From positions 81,077,299-81,141,298 of the forward strand of contig NW_026622763.1 in the NCBI RefSeq assembly GCF_023065955.2: 64,000 nt of DNA. The letters are read 5' to 3'. This DNA is from Ursus arctos (Eukaryota; Chordata; Mammalia; Carnivora; Ursidae). The position numbers were made by a program, and so were the translations under genes. The notes under the pieces were generated by a model. It did not search any database. It worked only from the letters and a program-made list of their open reading frames with translations, and was not told the origin of the DNA. Of the stretch, positions 23,901 to 37,180 are shown one piece after another. Position 1 is the first letter of the stretch, and every line of letters starts with the position of its first letter.

Positions 23901-25446
23901 AACTGAAATTATGAACATGTGACATTCCAGGAACAAGAGATGAGAATGACACTGCCCTACTTATTAGAAGCCAAATATTGATTTATCAGCAGAGTAGTTG
24001 TTTATTAATAACACCATGCTGGCTCTCCCTAGAAAAGTATTACTCCTGGGCCACAGTGACTTAAGTACAGATGAGTGGTGGTATAAGGTGGAACACAGCA
24101 AAGGTGGTGATTGTTCTTGAGTCTCCAAATTACACTCTCAGTACCGCACAAAGGAGAGGTGAGATGCTTAAGGCATTGCATCAGGCGTTTTGAGAAATGT
24201 GATTTGAACAAAAGAAATGAAAGAAGCCAATCCAAGTAGGAAGTCGTGGTTACAGGTAATCAAAATGGCTCTGTATTTCATTGAGTTCTCAGAAAGTTGT
24301 ATAACCTCTCCTCTCCTGGTGATGTATTGCCCGGAGCCACATTTCATTAGCTATGGTTAGAAATGAAGAAATAAATTTTTCTTTATTAAAGTTATAAAAG
24401 CTCTGAGAAGGCCTTGTACTCAAATATTTATACGAGACCAAACACTCAGATGAAAGGAGGAAAACGTAGTCAATTCAGTCCATTTGGGCTTTGTTCTCAG
24501 GGTATAGATACCGAGTAGGGAGCTGTCCATATAAAATAAAAAGCCTTTTGCTTTTTACAGATGAATGAATTACAGATGAATGTCCCTGGAAAAAGTCCCT
24601 TGACTATCAAAGTTTGTACAATTTCCAGTTAGTTACCCAGAAAGGCAAACAATTCACATATCCACATTTCACATATCACTTATATTAGTGGACTATTACG
24701 AATATTTTATAACATAGATCATCTTTTTGTCTGGCTGACTTTCCCTTTGTTTGGCTATAACATAGATCATCTCTTTGTTTGGCAAAACCTTATTTTGAGG
24801 GTTAGTTAAATAGCTCTGAAATTAGTCTGGTTGGAACACTTTGTGTATATTTACTTTTATTATAGTAAAAAAGAAAGATAAATTTTGAATTCCTTGCACA
24901 CAAAGTGACTGATATCTAAAACTGAGTTCCTTGCATAAAATGTGATTGACAGCTAAAAATAATGTTGACATCTTGCTTTTGAAACAAGATATTTTTTCCT
25001 ATCACAGAAAAATTAAAGCCTGGAAGCACCCCTAACAGAATAGTCCCAACCCCTCATAATACTCTTTTCCCCCATCTAGATTTTATGAGAGCCTGAGAAT
25101 ACCTCCACTCCCTATTTGGTGTGAGAGACGGTATTATATAGAATGTGTTATGGGGTTAACCCTTGTTAATCATTTTAGAAAAAGGGAGAAGTGTGTTGTC
25201 AGCAATCTACTGGGATAGTGGTTCTGGACCGAGTATGGCTGAAATATGGTGATTTAGAAATGAGGTGGACCATATTTGTAAATATGACTTTTCAAAAATG
25301 GCCAGAGACAGGGCATGAGTCTATTAGCAGATGAGCATGGCTTTAACTTTATTTTGTTTCTTGTTTTGGTTTCCTCCTCTATTTTACTGTTTTCTATGTC
25401 TGAAACATTTACATCTGAGGCAGGTAAAGAAGAGGTTCAATCGTTT
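20990..25446. other. Intergenic, mostly unclassified sequence
   Basis: It contains an unassigned dispersed-repeat-like stretch at about 22000-22330, short imperfect tandem duplications near 23735-23790 and 24705-24960, and otherwise AT-rich unique sequence. No exon is recognised. Confidence 0.5.
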
Positions 25447-25623
25447 TTTTGTTTGTTTTTTTAGAGGGGCTAGGGGCAGAGGGAGAAGGAGAGAGAGAAT
25501 CTTAAGCAGGCTCCACGCCCAGCACAGACCCCAATGTGGGGCTCGATCTCACAACCCTGAGATCATGACCTGAGCCAAAATCAAGAGGCGGACGCTTAAC
25601 TGACTGAGCCACCCATGCACCCC
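25447..25623 (-). mobile_element. CanSINE, minus orientation, diverged
   Basis: TTTAGAGGGGC start, GGGGCTCGATCTCACAACCC body, GAGCCACCCATGCACCCC head. Flanks GGTTCAATCGTTTTT / GGTTCAATAGTCTTT form an imperfect target duplication. Confidence 0.9.
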
Positions 25624-26862
25624 GGTTCAATAGTCTTTACAACCAGCAGCTCACCAGAGTATTTAAAAAACTTCCAGACATTGATGAAATGTTTAATACA
25701 AATGCTTCTGGTATGTGGGCTGTTGCCTGACATCTTTCTGGTCTTGAAATGGATCGATGCCGTTGTTGTATAATAGATCTTCTGGAAAATTCTCTCACTC
25801 CTGTTACCTAGTGAGCAAGTGGTGTTGAATGAAAAGCTCAAGAAATTTGTTCCAAAACCAAAATTTTCAGCTGGGGTTAACAAGTTATGTTAGATATCAA
25901 ATGCAGATGTCATGTTTGAGAGCAGAGGTGGTCAGTTTTCTAACAGCAACTCTGGATCAGGTTTACAAGTTGAAAACAATCACAAATGTATACACAGGAA
26001 TTGGTAAACTTCTCACTAAGATTTAATTGATGCTTTGGCTGATGTCACATCTTTGTTAGAGTCTAGAAGTTTTCTGCATGGGTACTAATTCAAAGCCATA
26101 TATGAATGGGTGTCTCAAGGTGTCAGTTAGGTATGAACTTCATCTGAATAGGGAATTCCAAGATGGGATGGATGTATATACACACACATACATACAAACA
26201 AACATCTATATATACACATATATATTTGAATATGGAACATGCTTTTCCCAATCTGTGCATATATAAATTATGCATAAATTTAAATTCCCTTAGAATATTA
26301 GCCTTAGATATGTCAGAAGCATGGGGCCTGTTAAAAGAAATTGACTCTTCTTCAGGAGCTGCTGGTCATTACAGAAAGGGTGGCTCTCCTATGAGGTGGC
26401 AGGTTTTCAGGGAAGAGGTGGGGAAAGGGTTAAACCGAAGCCTGATTGCAGAATGCCTGACTGGTGAAGAGGCATACGCTCTCCGCAAATCTTGGTAGGT
26501 TTCTGTAGCTTCATGTGTGTATGCCTAATGACACTTGAATTGGGTTGATGCTAGTCGATTTTACAAGCATAAGGGGCTGTGATTTTGTTCTAATGAGCAC
26601 TCACGCAATCTCAAAGCTTCCATGGATTGAAGACCTAAAAAAGTTAGAGGACTGAAGTCAATTGTGCATTAAAGCCATGTTTTTCTTCTCAATATCTATT
26701 ATAATACATGATTTCCTTTCCTTCCTTTCACTCTTGTTCTTAAATTATCTTGTTTATGTGTTTACCTAAATATTGTTAGTGTTCTCTGGTAGAATGGAAT
26801 TTCCACAAAAGCTTAATCCTGTTCATTGATATATATCCCCCATGCCCGTAACAGTGAATGGC

Positions 26863-26908
<46 letters not shown>

Positions 26909-27500
26909 TGGACGCATGAATTGCTTTGGTTTGGGTACATGTGTTAGTATATTTCAATACCTTGCCCTTTGACTCATTTACTGTGTTCCCCATTAGGTTG
27001 TGGATTTATGAGTGGTTTAAAGCATATCTTGATGACCTCTCATTGCACGCAGTAGAGGACATACTTTGAAACAGCAAGTATTTGGTCATCTCAGCAATCT
27101 GCTTTCTGCTCAGGAGGATGCAGTGGATGGACCCTCACATTTCACTGCCCTGACTTCCCCTCTTGAAGGAGCACAAGGATGGGACTGGTGGTCAAAGAGA
27201 GTAGAATGTGGTCATCCCAAGAAGGACTAGAGTTCAGGGCAGGGCGTTATGATATGTTTCTGGTTTCCCACCTTGTTTTATTAGCACTAGTTAAATGAGC
27301 AGGTGCTCTAGTAGAAGACATTCTAAATAAGCAAGAAATTCTATTTTTGGTGAATGAAGTTCTACATCATTTGTTTTATGGGAGGAAGGAAGAACATAGC
27401 TCATAAGGTCTTTATCTTAAAGACCTCCCATAGGTGATATGGACTTAAAAAAATTCTTTTTACTTGAAATATAGGTAATCAGAATCAATTCTTGATACAC
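25624..27500. other. Intergenic sequence with a GT microsatellite
   Basis: Unique AT-rich sequence. Apart from the GT repeat at 26865-26903 and TA/CA-rich text at about 26175-26230 I see nothing to annotate. Confidence 0.5.
26865..26903. repeat. (GT)n microsatellite
   Basis: About 19 uninterrupted GT units. Confidence 0.97.
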
Positions 27501-27539
27501 TGTATCATTAGTCCATTGAACTTTTGTATGCATGTATGT

Positions 27540-28180
27540 ATTTATTTACCTACCTACTTATTTATTTAAAATCCATAATAAATATCCATGAATCTACTAT
27601 TCAATGTGATAACTAACTAATACTGTTTGTGTGAAATTCCTCCATCTTGTCCATTGATCTCTTCCCTCCGAATGTAATTACTACCTTAATTCCTATAATA
27701 ATAATTTCATTGCCATTTGAAACACATAGTTATATTCTTTTACATATTCTTAATAAACGTGTTGTTTGGTTTTAGTTGTCTTAACTTTATAAACATGGTA
27801 TTGACATTTTGTATATAATCTTTTAGGACTTATGTTTTCCTTCTCAATATCACATTTATAAACCATCCATGGTGTTCCAACTAGATGTACTTCATTCATT
27901 TTAACTACTGTGAAGTAGTCTGTTGTGTGAATATACAACAATTGGTTTATTCCCTACTCTTTGGACATTTGAGGTGTTTCTGGGTACTTGCTATATGGAT
28001 AGTGTCTCTGTGAACATTCTTATACATATTTATTAGTGTACAAGTGCAAGCACTTCTCTGGTGTTGACATTGAGAAGTGTATACTTACTTGGGGGGGTAT
28101 AGCAATGTTTAACTCCTTTCTACCATGATTATACCTCTTCGAATTCTCAATTTCAATAATTTTCTAAACACCAGGATTTC
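27540..28180 (-). mobile_element. Old LINE-1 3' region, minus orientation
   Basis: TTCATTTTAACTACTGTGAAG, GTGTGAATATACAACAATTGG, GTGAACATTCTTATACA and the following text match the order of the antisense 3' part of old L1 elements. The copy is strongly diverged and has no open frame. Confidence 0.65.
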
Positions 28181-28199
28181 TAGATATTTATTTAATCAA

Positions 28200-31100
28200 T
28201 GGATTATTGCCACAAATCATAGGTAATAAATTGATAAAGCAGGAAAGAATTTTGGGATTATCTAATTGGACCCATATAATTTGCAGAAAACATTGATACA
28301 CAGGACAGTTGAAATGCTTAGCTCAAAGTCCTAGAAGCAAGGGGCTTTCAGATACATCCCCAAGTAGTTTATGCAACCATCACTGCATTCTTACTAGCAT
28401 CTTCTATTTCTCAAATATGTCATGTTTGATGAAAAATAATAAGACTTCCATTTTTAAGATAAAGAAGTTAAGACCTAAGAAAATAAAAGATAAGCAGCCA
28501 AAGAGTTATCCCAATTTAGGGTTATGGTTGCATAGTTTTCCATCAGCTCATGTTGCCTTGTGGGGCTGACTTTGCTGATTGCTTCCCCAAAACCCATTCC
28601 CAACTCCCTGGACAAAGTACTCTACCTCCTTCCACCGGCATTCTTTCTCCCAAACTTACCTGTATCCATAAATGACCATGTGACCTAGGTGTAGCCCATG
28701 AATTTAAATCTAATTCCATTGATAAGGGCTTTAGAAATGTTTTCATTTTCCCGATTAAAAAGTAACAGAGGTAGCTAGGCTGGAACAGTCCTTCTACCGA
28801 CTTCCTGCCTTGAATGTAGATGTGAGGCCTGGAGCTGTGGCAGCTAATCTGAGAGTCCAAGGGAAGGTTAAAGGAATGAGAAATGTAGGGCCTGATATTT
28901 TTGGGCACGGAACTAATATCAGCACCAACTCATCTCTAGGCTTCTTATTAGGTAAGAAAAATAAATCCCTTTTTATTTAATAAATCCCTGACTATAGTCA
29001 GGCTTTCTGTTACTTGTAGTTAAACGCATTTCTAGCTAATACAACACATTACAAAAATGATCTCAAACTAGATTTAGAATGTTTCTAATTTTCCAACGAC
29101 TGAAAATTAAAGTCTTGTCATTGAATGGGAGATGTTTTTTTCCTCAGGGAAAATGATTTTATATTTTCATCCTCAGCGTCGACTTTTAGATTATAGTCTT
29201 TCAGGCAAAAACCTCATTTCAGAGGATGTATTCATAATCATATCAAAGTGATAACCCAGTCAGCCAGAGCATGATAAAAAATTGGGGCCTTGGATAAAGA
29301 AAAAAAAAAACTAAATTGTTTGACATTTTAATTTCTTTGTCCAGACATAAGAAATTTGACCAATGCGAAGTTGATTAATGGCACTCACTACTCCAGTCTC
29401 AGGTTCAAAATGAGACTATTCTCATAAATAAATTCAGCCCACGTTGATTAAGAAGTTATTGTGTGTGTGTTGGGCTCTGAAGCTGAGAGTCGTCAGACAT
29501 GATTCCCATTCTGAAGGAATGGTTGGGGTAGGAGTAGGAAAGTGAGAAGAAACAGGTAGGTGTGTATGTCAGTTAAAATATGGTAAGTGCATATAATGAA
29601 AGTCTGAACAAAGTCGTGGCAGAACAGAGTATGAACAAAATCTGATGCAGAAAATAGCTAACTCCCTTAGAGGCACATGAGTCAAGGTAAAGTCCCTCAT
29701 CCCAGGAGCCCTGCTCATACCGTGCGAGTGAGATGTTTTACGCCTTCCACATAAAGGTTTATGCCCCTATTCGATCTTCTCACAGCTGTTTTCTTCTTGG
29801 CAAAAATCCATGATTGCTACTGGACCCCTGACTTTCCGGCCGTGAATGCCTCTACTCCTCCTACCTGTGTGAAGTAGAGCTTTTATGTTGTTTTTTGCTA
29901 CTCTATCATAATTGAAGTGAGACCATCTCACTTTATTCACTGAAATTTTAGACCCGTGTTATTGTTGTTTTGGTAGATAAACCAAATTGAAAACAAATCA
30001 CTGGTATTGTAGACTCCTTTGGAAAGGAGTAGCCCAAAAGACAGGACTTACTATGGTCACTTTTGAATGACTGGGGTTATTACAAGAGAAACTCGACTCT
30101 TGACAAAGCCGTAAGAATCCCTATGGGCTTTGCAACCTACTGGAAAGAATCGGCAAAGGATAGATGTATCTTGAGAAGTATCTGAAAAAAACCACCACTA
30201 TGCCTAGGATCACAACTACAGTATCTTTACTTGTACAAGCAGGAAAAACATGAATGAACTATTCCTGTATCCCTGTAGTAACTTTCCTTTTCTGCACTTT
30301 TAGAATCAATGTCCAATATCATCTGATTACTTCACTGCAATGTGTCCTTATGAATTTGATAACACTTAAGGAATGACTCATCCACTTACCCCAATGGGCA
30401 TTCCAGGAAATTGTCCTTGTTTATTGCCATCTTCAAATTATGGAAAAGCATAAAAGAATGAGAGAAAGTAATTATTTTTACTATCTGATCCTAAATGTTA
30501 AAGAAGCTCCCAATTCTTAAAGGCTGTCCCCATCATTTGCAAATTAATGTACTGCTGAAGATGCAAGCTATCTATATAACTGCTCTCGAATTTCATTAAA
30601 ATTAATCGGAAGTCCCTTTTAATGTCTTTGAGAATTGCTTCAAGTGGCAAAAATCAGGAAATCTACCCATGGGGCACATTCAGCTAATTGCGATTTACTT
30701 CTCAACTAGTCATTCTTTTGCCCTAGGCTGCAACTGCATAAAACGGAAACAACTCGTTGGATCACAAATGCCAGTCAAACCACTTGCTTGGTATCATGTA
30801 ATTTTAAATGACCCATTGGGTTCCTGAATATTTTAAATAAGTTAGAATGATGATGGGATAGATTGATTCCAGATGTAAGCTTATTAAAATGATTCTCTAA
30901 GTTGGACCTGCCATATGCTCCCCCCCCAGTTGGTACTGGGACACAAGTAGGGGAGTGAGGATAGACTGACTATACGATGAAGAGAATGGAGAGTGACAGT
31001 ACGTGTGTTTGTACAAGGACACTATTTAGGACAAATAAATGACAATGAATAAAGCCAAGTTTTGGGAGAGACCATGGTCTGACTCTTACCAGCTATGTCA

Positions 31101-31850
31101 CCCAAAGAAAATCCCTTAACTTAACAGCAAATGGGGAAAAAGGGGGATGAAATATGTTTTCCTTAGGGTCACATGAAACCAAGTATATGAAAATGATGTT
31201 GTGTAAAATATCCCATTATTAGGGAGAGTTTAGACTATGGAAATGAAGCCACAAGGGTAAGATATCAAACAAAACATTCTTATATGTTAAACAGAGTATA
31301 AAATGTCTTATTCAAATCATTTAGTGGCAGCATTCATTTTATCTAAATTCAAGAATTAGTCTGTTATTTTTCTCTTGCAATTATTGAACTGATTATAAGG
31401 TTCAGATTAAAGACATATATTTCTTCCCAAGAATCTCTCCAGATTTCTCTGTTAACCAAGGATTACTAAATATACGTTACAACAGAGTATGTAGTTATTA
31501 GGATCTTCTTCTAAATAAAAAATATTCAATAACATGACTATTTAATTTTCAAGTGCAAGGTGGCAAATTGTGTTTATGAGAAATATTTCATCAGAGCATT
31601 ATTTTCCAGGGTGGTACTGTAAAAGTTTTACCGAAGGTCAAAACTTCCAGTCCCAAGTAATTATATTGAAAAAAAAAAGTATATGAATAAGCATGAGCTA
31701 GACTTCTAAAAATTTATATTTTTAAAGCCTTTACTCCCATAGGTAAGAGTTGTTGTAGGCCATCTCGTTGGGACAGCGGCGTTACGTACCCTCAGGTTCT
31801 ATAAGTAGGAGCAACCATTTCAGTTCATTATCTGCAGACTTACAGGGAAG
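28200..31850. other. Intergenic, AT-rich sequence without recognised feature
   Basis: I see no young SINE, exon or CpG cluster in about 3.6 kb. Confidence 0.5.
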
Positions 31851-32698
31851 GTGGGGCTCATCGACAGTGGGCTCTACCTTCACTCCATTTCAGTCACTCA
31901 TTTCAGCTATTCCCCCTCTAAAGTGTAAAACATAAGTGTCCCTCTCCCTGACTAGAACCTTCTTTCTTTATTCCTCTCACAGCTGCCCTTTTTCCTGCCT
32001 CACTGAGACCTCCAGTTTCCTCCACTTCCTTCTAGTCTTTCCTCCTCCATCCCAGCCTCTTCTCTTTTTCTAACTTGCTTTTATGACCTTCAGTCCTTTG
32101 CATCCTTCTTCATCGGCATTTACTCAACAAAACTTTAACACTAGATCAAGGTAATAATGATCATCCTTTTCTCCTACATTCAGTGGGATGAACACTGCAG
32201 GATAAAAGTAATGACCAGCATTTTTCAATTACTTGCTACACGCAGCCCCATTTTAAATATTTTCCATGTATTAGCTCATTTTATCTTCACTAGCCATAAG
32301 AGAGATTTTTGCCCATTTAGAGGCAGGAAAACTGTTTCACAGAGGTCAAGTTGCCCAAAACATTACATCAAATCAAAGATGCAATCAACTGTAGACATCC
32401 CATTATTTTGAAAAAGCAAAAGAAAATGCTGCAATTCTAATTGCAAGGTACCATCACCTGATAGATACAGTCTGATTTCAGTGGTGTTAAATGTGAAAAA
32501 AAAAACCCCACATCTAAGAATCAATGAAATATGGCAAATGAGAAAGTTACGGTGTAAACCCAGGCAGTTTGGGTACAGAGCATAATGGTCTTCATTGTTA
32601 TTTTGCCTCATAAAAACCAGGCATGCATGCAAAATGGTTTGTTATAAGTTAATGGTCTCAAACTTTGCCTGAGCTTTTAGTACTGTCTTTAGTCTCTT

Positions 32699-32848
32699 AT
32701 CTCTTCTCTTCTCTTCTCTTCTCTCTCTTCTCTTCTCTTCTTTCTCTTCTCTTCTCTTCTCTTCTCTTCTCTTCTCTTCTCTTCTCTTCTCTTCTATTCT
32801 CTTCTCTCTCTTCTCTTCTCTTCTCTTCTCTTCTCTTCTCTTCTCTTC
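32699..32848. repeat. (TCTTC)n / (CTTCT)n pentanucleotide microsatellite
   Basis: About 150 bp of TTCTC units with a few interruptions (CTCTCTTC, TTTCTC, CTATTC). It creates the serine/leucine-rich plus-strand ORF at 32665-32853, which is not a gene. Confidence 0.97.
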
Positions 32849-34559
32849 AATGATTATTCCAAAGTCTTTTCAGTCTTCAGTTCCCTCCTTAATATCTGCC
32901 CTCATTCATTTCTTGTGGCTGAACGTGCATCTTCATTAAGATAATTGAGACCATCTCTCTCACCATCTCTCTCAACTCCTGCACCCCTTCCCACTATACT
33001 ACCTACAGACTTATCCAAATCCAAATAGCCCCCTTCGTTCCATGTTCATAGAGCAAGCTATGCCCCTTTCTGTTAACCACTGGGTTTTTTTTTTTTTTAA
33101 TTCTCTTATTCCCCTTGCTTCTTGTTTCCTCTGAGATTGTTAGTCATCCTTCTCTCCTGAACTTCAACTTCTCTCTCTCTAGCAATTTCTCTCCCTCAGC
33201 CTGTGAATATAATAAAGATCTAACCCCCAATATTCTGTTCCAATCCTTCTTCCTCTTCTTTTCTAAACTTCATAGAAAGTGCTTCATAGGGGCTGTCCAC
33301 ATTTCTTTACTTTCCATTTCTCCTCAGCCCACCACTCCTCCTCCTCGAACACTCAGTTGAAATTTTCTCCTAATTTCTCTCAGATCCAATGGAAAATTCT
33401 TTGTCTTCATTTTATTGACCCCTTTTCTGAATCTGTGTGATATGGTTGATTTCCTTCTTCTTTTTGAAAAATCTCTATCTCATGGGCTTCTAAGGCACCA
33501 CACATTTCTGGTTCCTTTTAACTCTGTTTCTTAATCACTTAAATATTGGCACATCTTAAGTTTCTATCCTCTGGCTACTATTTTACCAACTTTACATACT
33601 TTTCTGTGAGCATTTTAACTACTGCCTACAGGTAAACCTAAATCCCAAATTTAGACTTCTTTCCTGAAGGTCGCATCCCAAGTGTTTGTCATTAGTCCCC
33701 ACCTCTGCCTTGCCTATTCAGCGTTTCCACTTGGATGACAGTCATCTCAAACTTGACATTTTGAAAATTGAATTCTTGATGTTTCTTTCTCAAACTTGTT
33801 CCTCAAACATTTTTCATCCCTTGGCTGGTGGTAATTCCAAATGTCCAGTTGCTTAGCCCCCAAAACTTGAAGTCATCTTCAATTTCTCTCTTTTTCTTGC
33901 ACTCTGCACCCAGCCCATCAATAGGTCCCTTTTTTTTTCTACCAATAAAATATATTCAGAATCCACTTACTTTCAGTGAGTCCACTGCTACACCTTTATT
34001 GAATTCGCCATATCTGATCTGAATTTTTGTAGAAGGTCCCAACTGTGCTCCCTGCCCCTGCCCTGCCCCATCCAGTCAATTCTTTCCTGAGCAGCCAGGA
34101 TGGGTTTCTGACCACCTCTCTGGCCTCACTTCCTACCACTATACACAGAAAACACTTCTCACAACACACTTGTTCCCTGCTTCCCTTGTACCCCACATGG
34201 AGCATTCGTTCCTGTGTTTATGTATGACTCACTCTTTTACCTTAATAGAATTTACTCAATATTTCCTCACCAGGAAGGTCTTCTCAGTATTCCATATAGA
34301 ACAGTTCTTCTCCACATCCTTTTCCAATTGTGCTTTACTTTTCCGTGATGATCTTTTGCTTTTTCTTATCATATCTGACACATTACACATATATTTGGGG
34401 GGGGGCCTTCGGGATGATAGACTCTCATTATTGGCTCATACATGACACTATTTGTTTATTAAATTAGCTAGTTATGTGTTTTTGATATATAGCTGTAAAC
34501 TCAATGTTCAACACAGAAACTAGAAACATAAATCATTATAAATATATGTAATTTTTAAA

Positions 34560-34994
34560 AAGATTTATCCATTAATTTTAGAAAGAAAGAGAAGCATGAG
34601 CGGAGAGGGAGGGAGGGAGAGAGAGAGAGAGAGAGAGACAGAAGCAGACTCCCCACTGAGCATGGAGCCCCAAGTGGGGCTCAACCACAGGACCTGAGAC
34701 CAGCACCTGAGCTGAAATCAAGAGCCGGATGCTAGGGGCACCTGAGTGGCTCAGTTGATTAAGCACCAGACTCTTGGTTTCAGCTCAGGTCATAATCTCA
34801 GGGTCTTGAGATCGAGCCTGGAGTTGACCATTGGGCTCTACCCTGGGTTTGGAATCCGCTTGTCCCTCTCTTCTGCTTCTCCCCCAAGCAACCCCCAGCT
34901 TGCTTGCCCTTACTCTCTCTCATAAATAAATAAAATCTTCAAAAAAAAAAAAAAAAAAGAAATGCTCAACAGACTGAGCCACCGAGGTGCCTAT
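34560..34994 (-). mobile_element. CanSINE, minus orientation, split by another SINE
   Basis: The left part (34560-34734: tail, body, CAAGAGCCGGATGCT) and the right part (about 34965-34994: CAACAGACTGAGCCACCGAGGTGCC) form one element once the plus-strand SINE at 34735-34960 is removed. Confidence 0.9.
34735..34960 (+). mobile_element. CanSINE, plus orientation, inserted into an older CanSINE
   Basis: Starts AGGGGCACCTGAGTGGCTCAG and ends AAATAAATAAAATCTTC plus an 18-A tail. The short duplication GATGCT / AATGCT flanks it. Confidence 0.93.
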
Positions 34995-35139
34995 ATATAT
35001 ATTTTTTAATTAAAATATAAGTGTTCTTCCCCCACTCCCTCTAAAATGTAAGCTCCATGAGTGGAGGGACTTTGTTTTGTTCCTTCCGCATACATAACAT
35101 CTAGAATATTACCTGGCACATAGGCACTGGAAAATAAAG

Positions 35140-35999
35140 TCAGCACTGCATATTTAGACACCAGTGTTGTCAAATGTAATGTCAATATACCCCAAACCAG
35201 AATTAAATCCTCACAACCCTACTTCTGTTCTCCCTTCTCTTTCTATACTCCTTTCCTTTCCTTTTCTCCCCAGAAACACAGAACTCCTGAGTGCTCTTTC
35301 CATGTTTTTGCTCATGCTGATTTCGTTGCCTAGAGGAGACTATCCCCTCTCCTTTTGGCCCCAGGACAACTGTATAACTCCTTCTTCAAGAAGTTCATCA
35401 GTCACTTCCTCAAAGATACCTGCTCTTCCTTCTCCTTTCCCTTTCCTTTCCACAAGGTTCTCCCTGTGCTCACACACCTGTGTTTCCCTCATGACCTTCT
35501 CCAAAAAGCTGAGAGCATCTTAAAGTCCAGGAAGCAAGTTCAAGACCTCACCTATTATCTTTCCCCCCAACTTGAGGGTGTAATTAGAAGCAGGCATTAG
35601 CATGCTCAGTTTACAGATTGAGCAACTGAAGTACACTCCGTCCAGTTTCAGAGCAAGAGTAAAAGCCCAGAACCCCTCAGGAATCCTTTTTGGAGTTCTA
35701 TTTCTATCCCTTGGGTAGCTGGTCTTGTCTTTAGTAAACCTGGCTACAAGCCTGGGTTCCTCCCTGTGCCCCTCTGGAAGGTAACCATGGATACTACTGA
35801 ACTGGCACAGAAGCCTTCCGTTAATGGAGACTACAAGTGGTTTTTAGGACACTTAGAGGGGTTTGAGGTGAGGGGCAAACCCTGGAAACACTTGTAAAGG
35901 TAGGACTTTTGCCTCAGGCCCCCAGGCTGGGTGTGTTTCAGTTGGACACTTGACAGGGCTTAGCCCCACACTAAGGTCTTAACTAGCTGTGAGTGGAGC
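35140..35999. other. Intergenic, pyrimidine-rich, partly L2-like
   Basis: 35160-35550 reads like further degraded L2 text. The rest is unique sequence upstream of the CpG-rich tract. No exon is recognised. Confidence 0.4.
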
Positions 36000-37180
36000 A
36001 TCCAAAGGGAGTCCCAAGCGGAAAGCAGGGACGTGGCTGTGAATCTGGAGCGGCGGGCTGACGCAAGTGATGCCAGCAACAACCCGGGCTCCTGAGGGGA
36101 TCCAGGCCACAGAGCCTGGAGGTAATGGGGTCTCCTCTCCCCAGACGGGGGAGCTGCCAGCAACGCCGTATCCCTCCCACCCTCTATCTTTGCCCCAGGT
36201 GCGTTTTTCTCCTCCCAGCTGTGGACTACAGGCAAACAGGAGATATTCACACCCAGACGTCTTTAGGAGGCGCCCTATTTCCTTTGAGCCCTTTCCGTCC
36301 GCTGTCCCGACGCCCACGTGCCTTCTCCGACCCCAAGAGTCCCGGGGCTTCCCTCACATCTGTTTATTCTCAGACAAGGCACGCCTGAAGAGTGGGGATC
36401 TGGGGAGCCCCACTCGCTCCTAGACTGCCGCGGAGCTGGGTCCCAACTTTCCAGTTCCTGCCAGGGGCGTCGCGCCTTCCGAGGTAAGACCGGGAAGCCA
36501 AACCGCATAAAGACTCAGTTCCACTGGGTGGAGGGTAGGTGTGCGTCAGGGTCAGTGAGGGCGTGTGCAGCTAAGCTGCTTGTTACCTGAAGTGAGATCT
36601 CCAGGGGAGGGAGGGAGGAAGAGGGTTCCGGAGATGGACTTGGGGGCGAGAGGTGGCGGCAGTTCCCGGCGCTTTGACGTAGACTTGGAGAGGCGCCGAA
36701 CACTCCCACTGCTTAAGAGGCACCGTAGCCTTCAGGACGCCGGGGCTGGGGACCGTCACTCGCTGGGGAAGCAGCCTGAGCTTTTCCTCTTCACACACTC
36801 CAGGGAATCCAGGGAAGGTTGAGCAGGTAAGTACGAAGGGGTGCTCTCCTGAGACCTGAGACCTGGGAGTTGAGCCTCTGTGTAAAGAAAATAATGGGGC
36901 ACAAAGGACTCAGCGGGTCCTTGGCAGCTCCGCCCTAAAGAGGGTGAGGCCATTGAACCAGGTGTGGGATCGGGACGCAGCGAGTCCAGCGCGGGGCTTG
37001 TAGCGGGGCGCACGAAAGACCCCAGGGTTGAGGAACTTCCAGGTTCGGGGAAGACTATCCTGAGAAGGGAACCTAAAGGAGCCAATATGAGTGCTGTGGT
37101 GCGAGCAGAGTCCTGGACGACACTAACTTCAGCACACTGGACAGCGTCCCGCCCCCTTTCTTCCAATAACTTAGCGTTGA
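36000..37180 (+). promoter_or_regulatory. FAM237A: CpG-rich tract, candidate FAM237A promoter with 5' UTR exon ends
   Basis: This is the only long GC- and CpG-rich stretch between ADAM23 and FAM237A, 1.5-2.7 kb upstream of the FAM237A start codon. Two strong plus-strand donors lie in it: GAG|GTAAGA with the exon end at 36483, and CAG|GTAAGT with the exon end at 36826. The FAM237A coding exon has an acceptor just before its ATG, so an upstream non-coding exon is expected and either donor would serve. GC-driven ORFs on both strands here overlap each other and lack family features. The transcription start cannot be read from the sequence. Confidence 0.5.

Larger units (their letters stand above)
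33380..35135 (+). mobile_element. L2 LINE, interrupted by nested SINEs
   Basis: Diverged L2 text runs in order: the ORF part (ACCACACATTTCTGGTTCC), the 3' part (CATCTCAAACTTGACATTTTG, GAAGTCATCTTCAATTTCTC), and the 3' end AAGCTCCATGAGTGGAGGGAC / CCTGGCACATAGGCACTGG at about 35050-35130. The SINE pair at 34560-34994 sits inside it. Confidence 0.7.

Noticed and set aside
32665..32853. Ser/Leu/Phe-rich ORF
   Set aside because: Produced entirely by the CTTCT microsatellite.
36067..37166. Several overlapping ORFs on both strands of the CpG-rich tract (up to 136 codons)
   Set aside because: Stop codons are rare in GC-rich DNA; the frames contradict each other and none has a domain.
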